The notes under the pieces: model-generated | The model's database searches: none | Seen by the model: only the letters and a program-made list of their open reading frames with translations | What the model was told of the DNA's origin: nothing | Part shown: piece by piece, positions 7,865 through 14,239 of the stretch | Layout: each line of letters opens with the position of its first letter | How positions within the stretch are numbered: the first letter of the stretch is position 1 | Program-made: the position numbers and the translations under genes | Assembly (NCBI GenBank): GCA_017545365.1 | Contig: JAFWOP010000141.1 | Span: forward strand, 1 to 14,380 | Direction of reading: 5' to 3' | Source of the DNA: Bacteroidales bacterium | GTDB lineage: Bacteria > Bacteroidota > Bacteroidia > Bacteroidales > P3 | DNA: 14,380 bases

Positions 7865-8242
7865 ATGGCAAGAATTGCAGGTATTGACTTACCCAAAAAC
7901 AAGAGAGGAGTTATAGGTCTGACCTATATCTACGGCATTGGAAGAAGCCTTGCATCTGAGATTCTGGCAAAGGCCGGTATCGATGAAAACAAGAAGGTGC
8001 AGGACTGGACCGACGATGAACAGAACGCTCTGCGTACCATCATCAACGATGAGTACAAAGTCGAAGGCGCCCTCCGTTCAGAGGTTCAGATGAACATCAA
8101 ACGACTGATGGACATTGGCTGCTATCGCGGCATCCGTCACCGTCTGGGTCTCCCCCTCCGTGGTCAGAGCACCAAGAACAATGCCCGTACTCGTAAGGGT
8201 AAGAAGAAAACTATCGCTAACAAGAAGAAAGCTACCAAGTAA
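7865..8242 (+). CDS. rpsM: Small-subunit ribosomal protein uS13 (S13)
   Basis: A 30S head protein contacting the P-site tRNA and forming intersubunit bridges with L5. The 125 residues match the family (about 118-126). [14 protein letters not shown] at the start, the helix-hairpin-helix [14 protein letters not shown] (21-34) and the basic C-terminal [20 protein letters not shown] plus [11 protein letters not shown] are diagnostic. AGA is used in the first codons and CGT/CGC later. A 91-bp gap with an inverted repeat follows before rpsK, unusually wide for rpsM-rpsK. Confidence 0.97.
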   Translation: MARIAGIDLPKNKRGVIGLTYIYGIGRSLASEILAKAGIDENKKVQDWTDDEQNALRTIINDEYKVEGALRSEVQMNIKRLMDIGCYRGIRHRLGLPLRGQSTKNNARTRKGKKKTIANKKKATK

Positions 8243-8260
8243 ATAGTAAATGAGTAGCGG

Positions 8261-8297
8261 CCAATTGCGGACCATATTCGACCAACGGAGCAATTGG
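8261..8297 (+). promoter_or_regulatory. 8-bp inverted repeat in the rpsM-rpsK gap
   Basis: CCAATTGC (8261-8268) and GCAATTGG (8290-8297) are exact inverted copies around a 21-nt spacer, within the 91-bp gap. The RNA could form an 8-bp stem; as DNA each arm contains the palindrome CAATTG. No T-run follows. Role unknown. In E. coli, S4 represses the alpha operon from a site at the rpsM leader, so a regulatory element near these genes would not be surprising, but there is no direct resemblance. Confidence 0.4.
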
Positions 8298-8333
8298 TGA
8301 ACAAATGTAAAATCAAGCACAAGTAAAAAAATT

Positions 8334-8723
8334 ATGGCAAAAACTTCTAAACCGACCAAAAAAAGAGTCGTTAAAGTTGAACCTCTTGGAAGAGCATGCA
8401 TCTTTGCTTCTTTCAACAACGTTATTATTTCGTTGACTAATAATGCCGGTCAAGTGATTTCTTGGTCGTCTGCTGGAAAAATGGGCTTCCGCGGATCGAA
8501 GAAAAACACTCCGTATGCCGCACAGATGGCTGCGGAAGATTGCGGCAAAGTTGCTTATGATTTGGGCCTAAGAAAAGTCAAGGTCTTTGTGAAGGGACCT
8601 GGTTCAGGACGTGAATCTGCAATCCGCGCAATCAACGGCTGTGGCATCGAGGTCACCGAAATCGTCGACATCACCCCTCTGCCCCACAATGGTTGCCGCC
8701 CCCCCAAGCGTCGCCGCGTGTAA
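8334..8723 (+). CDS. rpsK: Small-subunit ribosomal protein uS11 (S11)
   Basis: A 30S platform protein that helps form the mRNA exit path. The 129 residues equal the family norm. Recognised parts are [19 protein letters not shown] (19-37), [18 protein letters not shown] and the C-terminal [15 protein letters not shown]. The Asn-Gly pair (N119-G120) corresponds to the site converted to isoaspartate in E. coli S11. Codon use is odd for this operon: up to about base 8630 it prefers A/T- or G-ending codons such as TTG, TCG, CCG, GGA and AGA, then switches to the C-ending style of its neighbours. Confidence 0.97.
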   Translation: MAKTSKPTKKRVVKVEPLGRACIFASFNNVIISLTNNAGQVISWSSAGKMGFRGSKKNTPYAAQMAAEDCGKVAYDLGLRKVKVFVKGPGSGRESAIRAINGCGIEVTEIVDITPLPHNGCRPPKRRRV

Positions 8724-8754
8724 TTATTAACCCCTAATTATTGATTTTTGAACA

Positions 8755-9360
8755 ATGGCAAGATATACAGGTCCTAAAACCAAGATCGCTAGAAAGTTCC
8801 ACGAACCCATTTTCGGTCCCGACAAGAACTACGAAAAGAAACCTTACGCTCCCGGTATGCACGGCCAGAGCAAGCGCCGTGGCAAAACCTCGGAATACGG
8901 CATTCAGCTTCAGGAAAAGCAGAAAGCCAAATACACCTACGGAATCCTCGAACGTCAGTTCCGTAAACTCTATGCCGAAGCCTCCCGTCGTGGCGGTATC
9001 ACCGGTGAAGAGCTTATGAAACTCATCGAAGCCCGTCTTGACAATGTCGTCTACCGCCTCGGCATCGCCTGCAGCCGTGCCCAGGCCCGTCAGCTCGTAT
9101 CTCACCGCCACATCGCCGTCAACGGCAATGTCGTCAGCATTCCTTCCTACGAACTGAAAGTGGGTGATATCATCTCTGTTCGCGAGCGTTCCAAATCTTT
9201 GGAAATCATCTCCGACAACCTCGCCTCACGTGCCAGCAACTATTCCTGGCTCGAATGGGATGGCTCCAACCTCTCCGGCAAGTTCCTCAACTACCCTGAG
9301 CGTGCCGACATCCCCGAGAACATTAACGAGCAGCTCATCGTCGAACTCTACTCCAAGTAA
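8755..9360 (+). CDS. rpsD: Small-subunit ribosomal protein uS4 (S4)
   Basis: A primary 16S rRNA-binding protein that nucleates 30S assembly and, with S3 and S5, lines the mRNA entry pore. The 201 residues are typical. The N-terminal region ([32 protein letters not shown]) has no cysteines, so this is the zinc-free form. An S4 RNA-binding domain covers about 94-145, with [20 protein letters not shown] and [14 protein letters not shown]. It starts 31 bp after rpsK and is followed by a 110-bp gap before rpoA. Confidence 0.97.
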   Translation: MARYTGPKTKIARKFHEPIFGPDKNYEKKPYAPGMHGQSKRRGKTSEYGIQLQEKQKAKYTYGILERQFRKLYAEASRRGGITGEELMKLIEARLDNVVYRLGIACSRAQARQLVSHRHIAVNGNVVSIPSYELKVGDIISVRERSKSLEIISDNLASRASNYSWLEWDGSNLSGKFLNYPERADIPENINEQLIVELYSK

Positions 9361-9365
9361 TTAGC

Positions 9366-9443
9366 TTGGGAGTTTAGGAGGTTGGAAGTTTGGAGGCATG
9401 TCGTCAACGTTTTCTTCTTAACTTCATACCTTCATATCTTTCA
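9366..9443 (+). repeat. Degenerate 8-nt periodic sequence in the rpsD-rpoA gap
   Basis: A G/T-rich tract reads as octamers GGGAGTTT, AGGAGGTT, GGAAGTTT, GGAGGCAT (9368-9399). After a short spacer, a C/T-rich tract reads AACTTCAT, ACCTTCAT, ATCTTTCA (9420-9443). The second tract resembles the octamers in the rplO-secY gap (AACTTCAA, AACTTCAC), and the two tracts are loosely complementary, so a long imperfect hairpin is possible. Function unknown. Confidence 0.5.
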
Positions 9444-9456
9444 CTTACTTAAATCA

Positions 9457-9464
9457 AGAAAGGA
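9457..9464 (+). promoter_or_regulatory. Shine-Dalgarno-like site for rpoA
   Basis: AGAAAGGA ends 6 nt before the rpoA ATG and matches eight consecutive bases of the complement of the conserved bacterial 16S 3' end (AGAAAGGAGGT). It is the longest such match I see in the window. Confidence 0.5.
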
Positions 9465-9470
9465 ATCAAA

Positions 9471-10463
9471 ATGGCAATATTATCTTTTCAGAAACCCGAC
9501 AAGGTAGTCATGCTCGAAGCCGACGACTTCCGTGGCACTTTCGAATTCCGCCCTCTGGAACCTGGCTACGGCATCACCATCGGCAACGCTTTGCGCCGTG
9601 TCCTCCTCTCCTCTTTGGAAGGCTTCGCCATCACATCTGTCCGTATCGACGGTGTCGACCATGAATTCTCCTCCCTCCCCGGCGTGGTAGAAGACATGAC
9701 CGACATCATTCTTAAGCTCAAGCAGATTCGATTCCGTCGCCAAATTGAGGACTTCGACAACGAGAAAGTAGCCTTTGATTTGGTTGGGCAGACAGTCTTC
9801 AAGGCTGGCGACCTCAACAATTACCTCAATGGTTTCCAAGTCCTCAACCCCGAACTTGAAATCTGTCACATGGAGTCCACCACCGAACTCAAAATCGAGC
9901 TCACCATCGAAAAAGGTCGTGGCTACATCCCTGCCGACGAAAACAAGAAACCGGGCGACGCTATTGGCGTTATAGCCATCGACTCTATCCACACTCCCAT
10001 CAAGAATGTCAAATATGAAGTCAGCGACTACCGTGTCGAGCAACGCACCGACTACGAAAAGCTGACCTTCGACATCCAGACCGACGGCTCCATCCATCCC
10101 AAAGAGGCCTTGAAAGAGGCTGCCACCATCCTCATCCAGCATTTCATGCTCTTCAGCGATGAGCGCATCACCCTCGAAGCCGAACCCAAGCCCGTCCAGG
10201 AAGAGTTCGACGAAAGCACGATGCACATCCGTCAGTTGCTGAAAACCAAACTTGTCGACATGGACCTCTCCGTCCGTGCCCTCAACTGCCTCAAGGCTGC
10301 CGAAGTCGAAACACTGGGCGACCTGGTCTCCTTCAACAAAGCCGACCTGCTCAAGTTCCGCAACTTCGGCAAAAAATCACTCACCGAACTCGAAAACCTG
10401 GTTGCCTCCAAGAACCTCGAGTTCGGCATGAATATTTCAAAGTTTAAACTAGATAAAGAATAA
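9471..10463 (+). CDS. rpoA: DNA-directed RNA polymerase subunit alpha
   Basis: The alpha subunit dimerises to scaffold beta and beta', and its C-terminal domain touches upstream DNA and activators. The 330 residues are canonical. The N-terminal domain (about 1-232) has [20 protein letters not shown] (32-51) and [19 protein letters not shown]. The C-terminal domain (about 253-325) has [16 protein letters not shown] with R269 at the position of the E. coli DNA-contacting R265, and [14 protein letters not shown] with G300 at the second minor-groove contact. Gene order rpsD-rpoA-rplQ is the conserved alpha operon. A 110-bp octamer-periodic gap upstream leaves room for a processing site or internal promoter. 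Confidence 0.98.
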   Translation: MAILSFQKPDKVVMLEADDFRGTFEFRPLEPGYGITIGNALRRVLLSSLEGFAITSVRIDGVDHEFSSLPGVVEDMTDIILKLKQIRFRRQIEDFDNEKVAFDLVGQTVFKAGDLNNYLNGFQVLNPELEICHMESTTELKIELTIEKGRGYIPADENKKPGDAIGVIAIDSIHTPIKNVKYEVSDYRVEQRTDYEKLTFDIQTDGSIHPKEALKEAATILIQHFMLFSDERITLEAEPKPVQEEFDESTMHIRQLLKTKLVDMDLSVRALNCLKAAEVETLGDLVSFNKADLLKFRNFGKKSLTELENLVASKNLEFGMNISKFKLDKE

Positions 10464-10469
10464 TAAGAA

Positions 10470-10958
10470 ATGAGACACGGTTGTAAAGTAAATCATCTGT
10501 CAAGAACCCACGCACATCGCGTAGCTATGCTTTCCAACATGGCCACCTCTCTTATCCTTAGCAAGAGAATCGAAACCACGTTGGCCAAGGCTAAAGCGCT
10601 TAGAGTATATGTCGAGCCTCTTATCACCCGCTCGAAAGAAGACACCACCAACAATCGTCGTGTTGTCTTCAGCTACCTTCACAGCAAGGAAGCCGTCAAC
10701 GAACTGTTCCGCGAAATTTCCCAGAAGGTCGCCAACCGCCCCGGTGGCTACACCCGCATTCTGAAGACCGGCATCCGCCACGGCGACAACTCTCAGATGG
10801 CTATCATCGAACTCGTCGACTACAACGAGAACATGCTGAAACAAGTCACCGAGAAGAAAGCCAAGAGCACCCGTCGTAGCCGCTCCAAGAAGACCGAAGC
10901 AGTTGAGGCTCCCGCCGTTGAAGCCCCCGCTACTGAAGAGGCTCCCAAGGCCGAATAA
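10470..10958 (+). CDS. rplQ: Large-subunit ribosomal protein bL17 (L17) with acidic C-terminal tail
   Basis: L17 sits at the peptide-tunnel exit rim. The core (about 1-120) shows [20 protein letters not shown] and [19 protein letters not shown], then [20 protein letters not shown] and [11 protein letters not shown]. The protein is 162 residues, about 40 longer than E. coli L17: residues 125-162 form a lysine/arginine-rich segment followed by an Ala/Pro/Glu repeat-like tail ([18 protein letters not shown]). It starts 6 bp after rpoA, and a strong intrinsic terminator follows 20 bp after the stop, ending the operon. Confidence 0.97.
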   Translation: MRHGCKVNHLSRTHAHRVAMLSNMATSLILSKRIETTLAKAKALRVYVEPLITRSKEDTTNNRRVVFSYLHSKEAVNELFREISQKVANRPGGYTRILKTGIRHGDNSQMAIIELVDYNENMLKQVTEKKAKSTRRSRSKKTEAVEAPAVEAPATEEAPKAE

Positions 10959-10978
10959 CCTCGGCTCATTACGATTTC

Positions 10979-11020
10979 AAGGTATGCGGGGATGCGCAAC
11001 ATCTCTGCATACCTTTTTCT
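10979..11020 (+). terminator. Intrinsic terminator of the ribosomal-protein operon
   Basis: AAGGTATGC (10979-10987) pairs with GCATACCTT starting at 11007. GATG and CATC extend the stem after an internal GGG/TCT mismatch. A run of five Ts follows directly (11014-11018). It sits 20 bp after the rplQ stop and before the independent gene eno. Confidence 0.85.
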
Positions 11021-11022
11021 AG

Positions 11023-12381
<1,359 letters not shown>

Positions 12382-12387
12382 CTTCAA

Positions 12388-12513
12388 CAGCCTTGAAGGC
12401 TGAATCGCAATCCCCACACTGCGGAAGCTGTTAGCGTCCGCAGTGTGGGTTCTTGAAATGCCCTCCTATCCAGCGTCCCGGAAGGACGCGACAATGCGAA
12501 AGATTGGCAAAAA
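12388..12513 (+). repeat. Three-hairpin structured repeat, copy 1 (downstream of eno)
   Basis: Three consecutive stem-loops: CAGCCT/AGGCTG (12388-12402); CCCACACTGCGGA/TCCGCAGTGTGGG (12413-12449), a perfect 13-bp stem; and GCGTCC/GGACGC (12473-12489). The conserved tail GACAATGCGAAAGATTGG then an A-run follows. The same arrangement recurs at 14121-14239 in the same orientation, with compensating changes in the stems. It starts 6 bp after the eno stop and would be transcribed as part of the eno 3' region. None of the hairpins has a T-run. It may be a REP-like element or RNA element; I do not recognise a named family. Confidence 0.75.
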
Positions 12514-12584
12514 TCAGTCATGCGTTGTACGAGAGCGAACATAAACAGCTTCTAAAGTCGGCCGAATGACCGATTAAGGTTAAC

Positions 12585-12621
12585 AAAGGGGGCAGGCCGT
12601 CAGCGTCTGCCCCCTTTTTTT
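12585..12621 (+). terminator. Intrinsic terminator downstream of eno
   Basis: AAAGGGGGCAG (12585-12595) pairs perfectly with CTGCCCCCTTT (from 12607) around an 11-nt loop, and a run of seven Ts (12615-12621) follows. It is very GC-rich and should stop transcription from eno after the structured repeat, insulating the sigma-factor unit downstream. The 382-bp stretch 12382-12763 holds only the repeat, this terminator and the sigma-gene upstream signals; I see no gene in it. Confidence 0.9.
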
Positions 12622-12638
12622 ATCCCCTGTCTGATGCC

Positions 12639-12733
12639 TTGCACCCAGTACCTTACGCCTTGCCGGCAAAAAAAATTCATACCCCATGTCCTTTTTTGCA
12701 CAAAACTTGCACCTTATATTATAAGTAATTTCG
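12639..12733 (+). promoter_or_regulatory. Candidate promoter/operator region of the sigma-factor unit
   Basis: TTGCAC occurs at 12639-12644, 12696-12701 and 12707-12712, the last two exactly 11 bp apart (one helical turn). The first and third extend to the shared octamer CTTGCACC. GCAAAAAA (12666-12673) is inverted at 12692-12699. TTTG (12695-12698) resembles the Bacteroidetes -33 element, and TATATTAT (12715-12722) or TAATTTCG (12726-12733) partly match the -7 consensus TAnnTTTG, but neither spacing is ideal. The repeats could instead be the recognition site of the downstream ECF sigma factor or an operator. The assignment is tentative. Confidence 0.35.
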
Positions 12734-12758
12734 GCCTTACGACAGTACAAACACTGAT

Positions 12759-12770
12759 GAGTCATGACTC
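12759..12770. repeat. 12-bp perfect palindrome over the sigma-factor start codon
   Basis: GAGTCATGACTC is its own reverse complement and contains the ATG at 12764-12766. A loop-free palindrome is a poor RNA hairpin but a good form for a dimeric DNA-binding protein. Codons 1-2 only partly constrain it. Possibly chance. Confidence 0.35.
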
Positions 12771-13261
12771 CAACAGAACGAGAACAAGAATTCCGACAGA
12801 TGGTGGAAAAGCATAAAGACATGCTGTGGCATATCTGTACCGACTACACCCTCAATGCGGCTTGGGAGCGGGACGACTGCTTCCAAGAAATCCTTATCTC
12901 CCTCTGGCAAAGCTTCGACTCCTTGCGCAACAGCGACTGCGAACGGCGGTACGTCTACCAAGTGGCCACCAACACCATGCTCATGCTCCGCCGCAAGAAG
13001 TCCAACCTCCCCAACCTCCCGATGATACAAGAAAACGAAGCCGACGCCGTTAGCGACTTCAACCTGCACGAGGACTACCGTTACTTTATGGAGCTGGTCG
13101 AGCAGCTGGGCGACACCAACAGCCTCATTGTCCGCCGTACCCTCGACGGCTACACCTTCCAGGAAACCGCCGTGGTCATGGACATGACCACCACTGCCGT
13201 ATCCCACAGATATTCACGTGCCATCAAAAAAATAAAACAACAATATGAAAACTCCGTTTGA
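12764..13261 (+). CDS. ECF-type (sigma-70 family) RNA polymerase sigma factor
   Basis: A 165-residue sigma factor with only regions 2 and 4, the extracytoplasmic-function layout, which redirects RNA polymerase to a small regulon on an envelope or external cue. Region 2 covers about 8-80, with the core-binding helix DDCFQEILISLWQSF (37-51) and the -10-binding RRYVYQVATNTMLMLRRKK (61-79). Region 4 covers about 104-158, with a helix-turn-helix in GYTFQETAVVMDMTTTAVSH (129-148) and a basic end (IKKIKQQ). The ATG lies inside a 12-bp palindrome. It overlaps the next gene by 17 bp, typical of sigma/anti-sigma pairs. I cannot name the ECF group or its target. Confidence 0.9.
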   Translation: MTPTEREQEFRQMVEKHKDMLWHICTDYTLNAAWERDDCFQEILISLWQSFDSLRNSDCERRYVYQVATNTMLMLRRKKSNLPNLPMIQENEADAVSDFNLHEDYRYFMELVEQLGDTNSLIVRRTLDGYTFQETAVVMDMTTTAVSHRYSRAIKKIKQQYENSV

Positions 13262-13583
13262 AACCCTGTTGGCCCGCCGTGCCGAAGCCATGCAGAACGC
13301 CCGTTGTCCTTACAGTCCCGAGGAGTTGGACAGCCTTATTAGCCGTGCCGTCCGACAGGCCACCTCTGCGCGTTCCTTGCCCTTCACACCCACCTACCGC
13401 TCTTGGCCTCGCCGTTTCCTGCCCGCCGCCAGTGTCGCCACGCTGCTGTTTGTAGCCACCTATACCCTTGCGCCACCCTCTTCCGATCCCCCTCTTCGTC
13501 CCATGGCCTCCTATGACTATAACCAAACACTCGACAGCGTTGCCATGGTCCTCAATACTCTAAGCAAAACTTATCTGGCATGA
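13245..13583 (+). CDS. Small single-pass membrane protein, candidate anti-sigma factor
   Basis: A 112-residue protein with a charged N-terminal cytosolic part (about 1-57, including PYSPEELDSLISRAV), one hydrophobic segment (about 58-75, LPAASVATLLFVATYTL) and a short external tail of about 37 residues. I do not recognise a named family. It lacks the HxxxCxxC motif of zinc-type anti-sigma factors. Its place directly after an ECF sigma gene with a 17-bp overlap, and its topology, suggest it binds or restrains the sigma factor at the membrane; this is inference from context. Its stop overlaps the next start by four bases (ATGA), so all three genes are probably translationally coupled. Confidence 0.75.
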   Translation: MKTPFETLLARRAEAMQNARCPYSPEELDSLISRAVRQATSARSLPFTPTYRSWPRRFLPAASVATLLFVATYTLAPPSSDPPLRPMASYDYNQTLDSVAMVLNTLSKTYLA

Positions 13584-14089
13584 AAAAAACAGACCTATTA
13601 GTGTGGCTCTTACTGTGTGGCTTGGCTGTAGCTGCGGCCTTTGCGCTCAAGCAATGTCATCGCACGCTGCCCGAAAGCCAGTGCAGCGAGGTCTACCGCC
13701 GCTATGCCCATGTCGAAGGGGTGGAGGCCGCCTTTGTGAAAGGCTTCCCCATCAACGACACCCTAGGGGTCGACGTCACCCTCCTCCGCGCCACCGACAG
13801 CGCGGGCTGGGCTTTTATGATTGATGCGTTTGGTCTGCCAACCGAAGTTCTCGAAACCGTTAAAGAATCGTCAGAGTTTAACATCTGGGTGTGGCGGTCA
13901 CCCAAGAATGAACCCGAAAAAAGAATTATTCTTTCATCTCAAAATAAAGATAGCATACTCGAAATAGTCGTTATCTCTTTCGCAGAACATCAGATAGGCA
14001 TCTTCCACTCAGGCAGTAAAGAGGAAGAAGATGCAATTATGAATTACAATTTAGACAGAACAACAAACAAAATAACCTCAAATCTTTAA
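13580..14089 (+). CDS. Membrane-anchored hypothetical protein, possibly DUF4252-like
   Basis: A 169-residue protein with an N-terminal hydrophobic segment (about 6-23, LLVWLLLCGLAVAAAFAL) and C26 just after it, so it is anchored or exported; the context CHRT does not form a clear lipobox. The rest is soluble and probably periplasmic. The run SEVYRRYAHVEGVEAAFV and the late IILSSQNKDSILEIVVISF recall DUF4252 proteins, which often accompany ECF sigma genes in Bacteroidetes, but this is a memory-based resemblance only. Start and coupling: ATGA overlap with the preceding gene. Composition changes from GC-rich to AT-rich at about base 13805. Function unknown; perhaps a sensor or output of the sigma system. 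Confidence 0.7.
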   Translation: MKKTDLLVWLLLCGLAVAAAFALKQCHRTLPESQCSEVYRRYAHVEGVEAAFVKGFPINDTLGVDVTLLRATDSAGWAFMIDAFGLPTEVLETVKESSEFNIWVWRSPKNEPEKRIILSSQNKDSILEIVVISFAEHQIGIFHSGSKEEEDAIMNYNLDRTTNKITSNL

Positions 14090-14120
14090 GGCTCTAGTTT
14101 GATAAAAGACTGATTTTTAA

Positions 14121-14239
14121 CAGCATCGAAGATGCTGAATTTCAATAACCCCACACAAGGAACGCAGTGTGGGGTCAACGAAAACCCTACTACTCAGCGT
14201 CCCGCAGGGACGCGACAATGGGAAAGATTGGAAAAAAAT
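14121..14239 (+). repeat. Three-hairpin structured repeat, copy 2 (next to IS end)
   Basis: Same order and orientation as the copy after eno. Hairpin 1 is CAGCATC/GATGCTG with loop GAA (14121-14137); hairpin 2 is CCCCACAC/GTGTGGGG (14149-14174); hairpin 3 is GCGTCCC/GGGACGC with loop GCA (14197-14213). The tail GACAATGGGAAAGATTGG and an A-run follow. Hairpin 2 is shortened here because the left arm has lost the TGCG tip. It begins 31 bp after the preceding gene's stop. No other terminator is visible for that gene, so the hairpins may define the transcript's 3' end. The tail meets the IS end at about 14240. Confidence 0.75.

Noticed and set aside
8721..8754. Possible promoter before rpsD (GATTTTTG)
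   Set aside because: The -7-like match has no TTTG at the proper distance; the gap is short and AT-rich.
12413..12449. The 13-bp hairpin after eno as the eno terminator
   Set aside because: It is followed by TTCTTGAAAT, not a T-run; the GC-rich hairpin with seven Ts at 12585-12621 is a far better terminator.
12388..12489. CRISPR-like or tandem array in the hairpin-rich region after eno
   Set aside because: The three hairpins differ from each other and are not regularly spaced identical repeats; the similarity is to the distant copy at 14121.
12634..12816. 60-codon plus-strand open frame upstream of the sigma gene
   Set aside because: Overlaps the regulatory region and the sigma coding start in another frame; no homology recognised.
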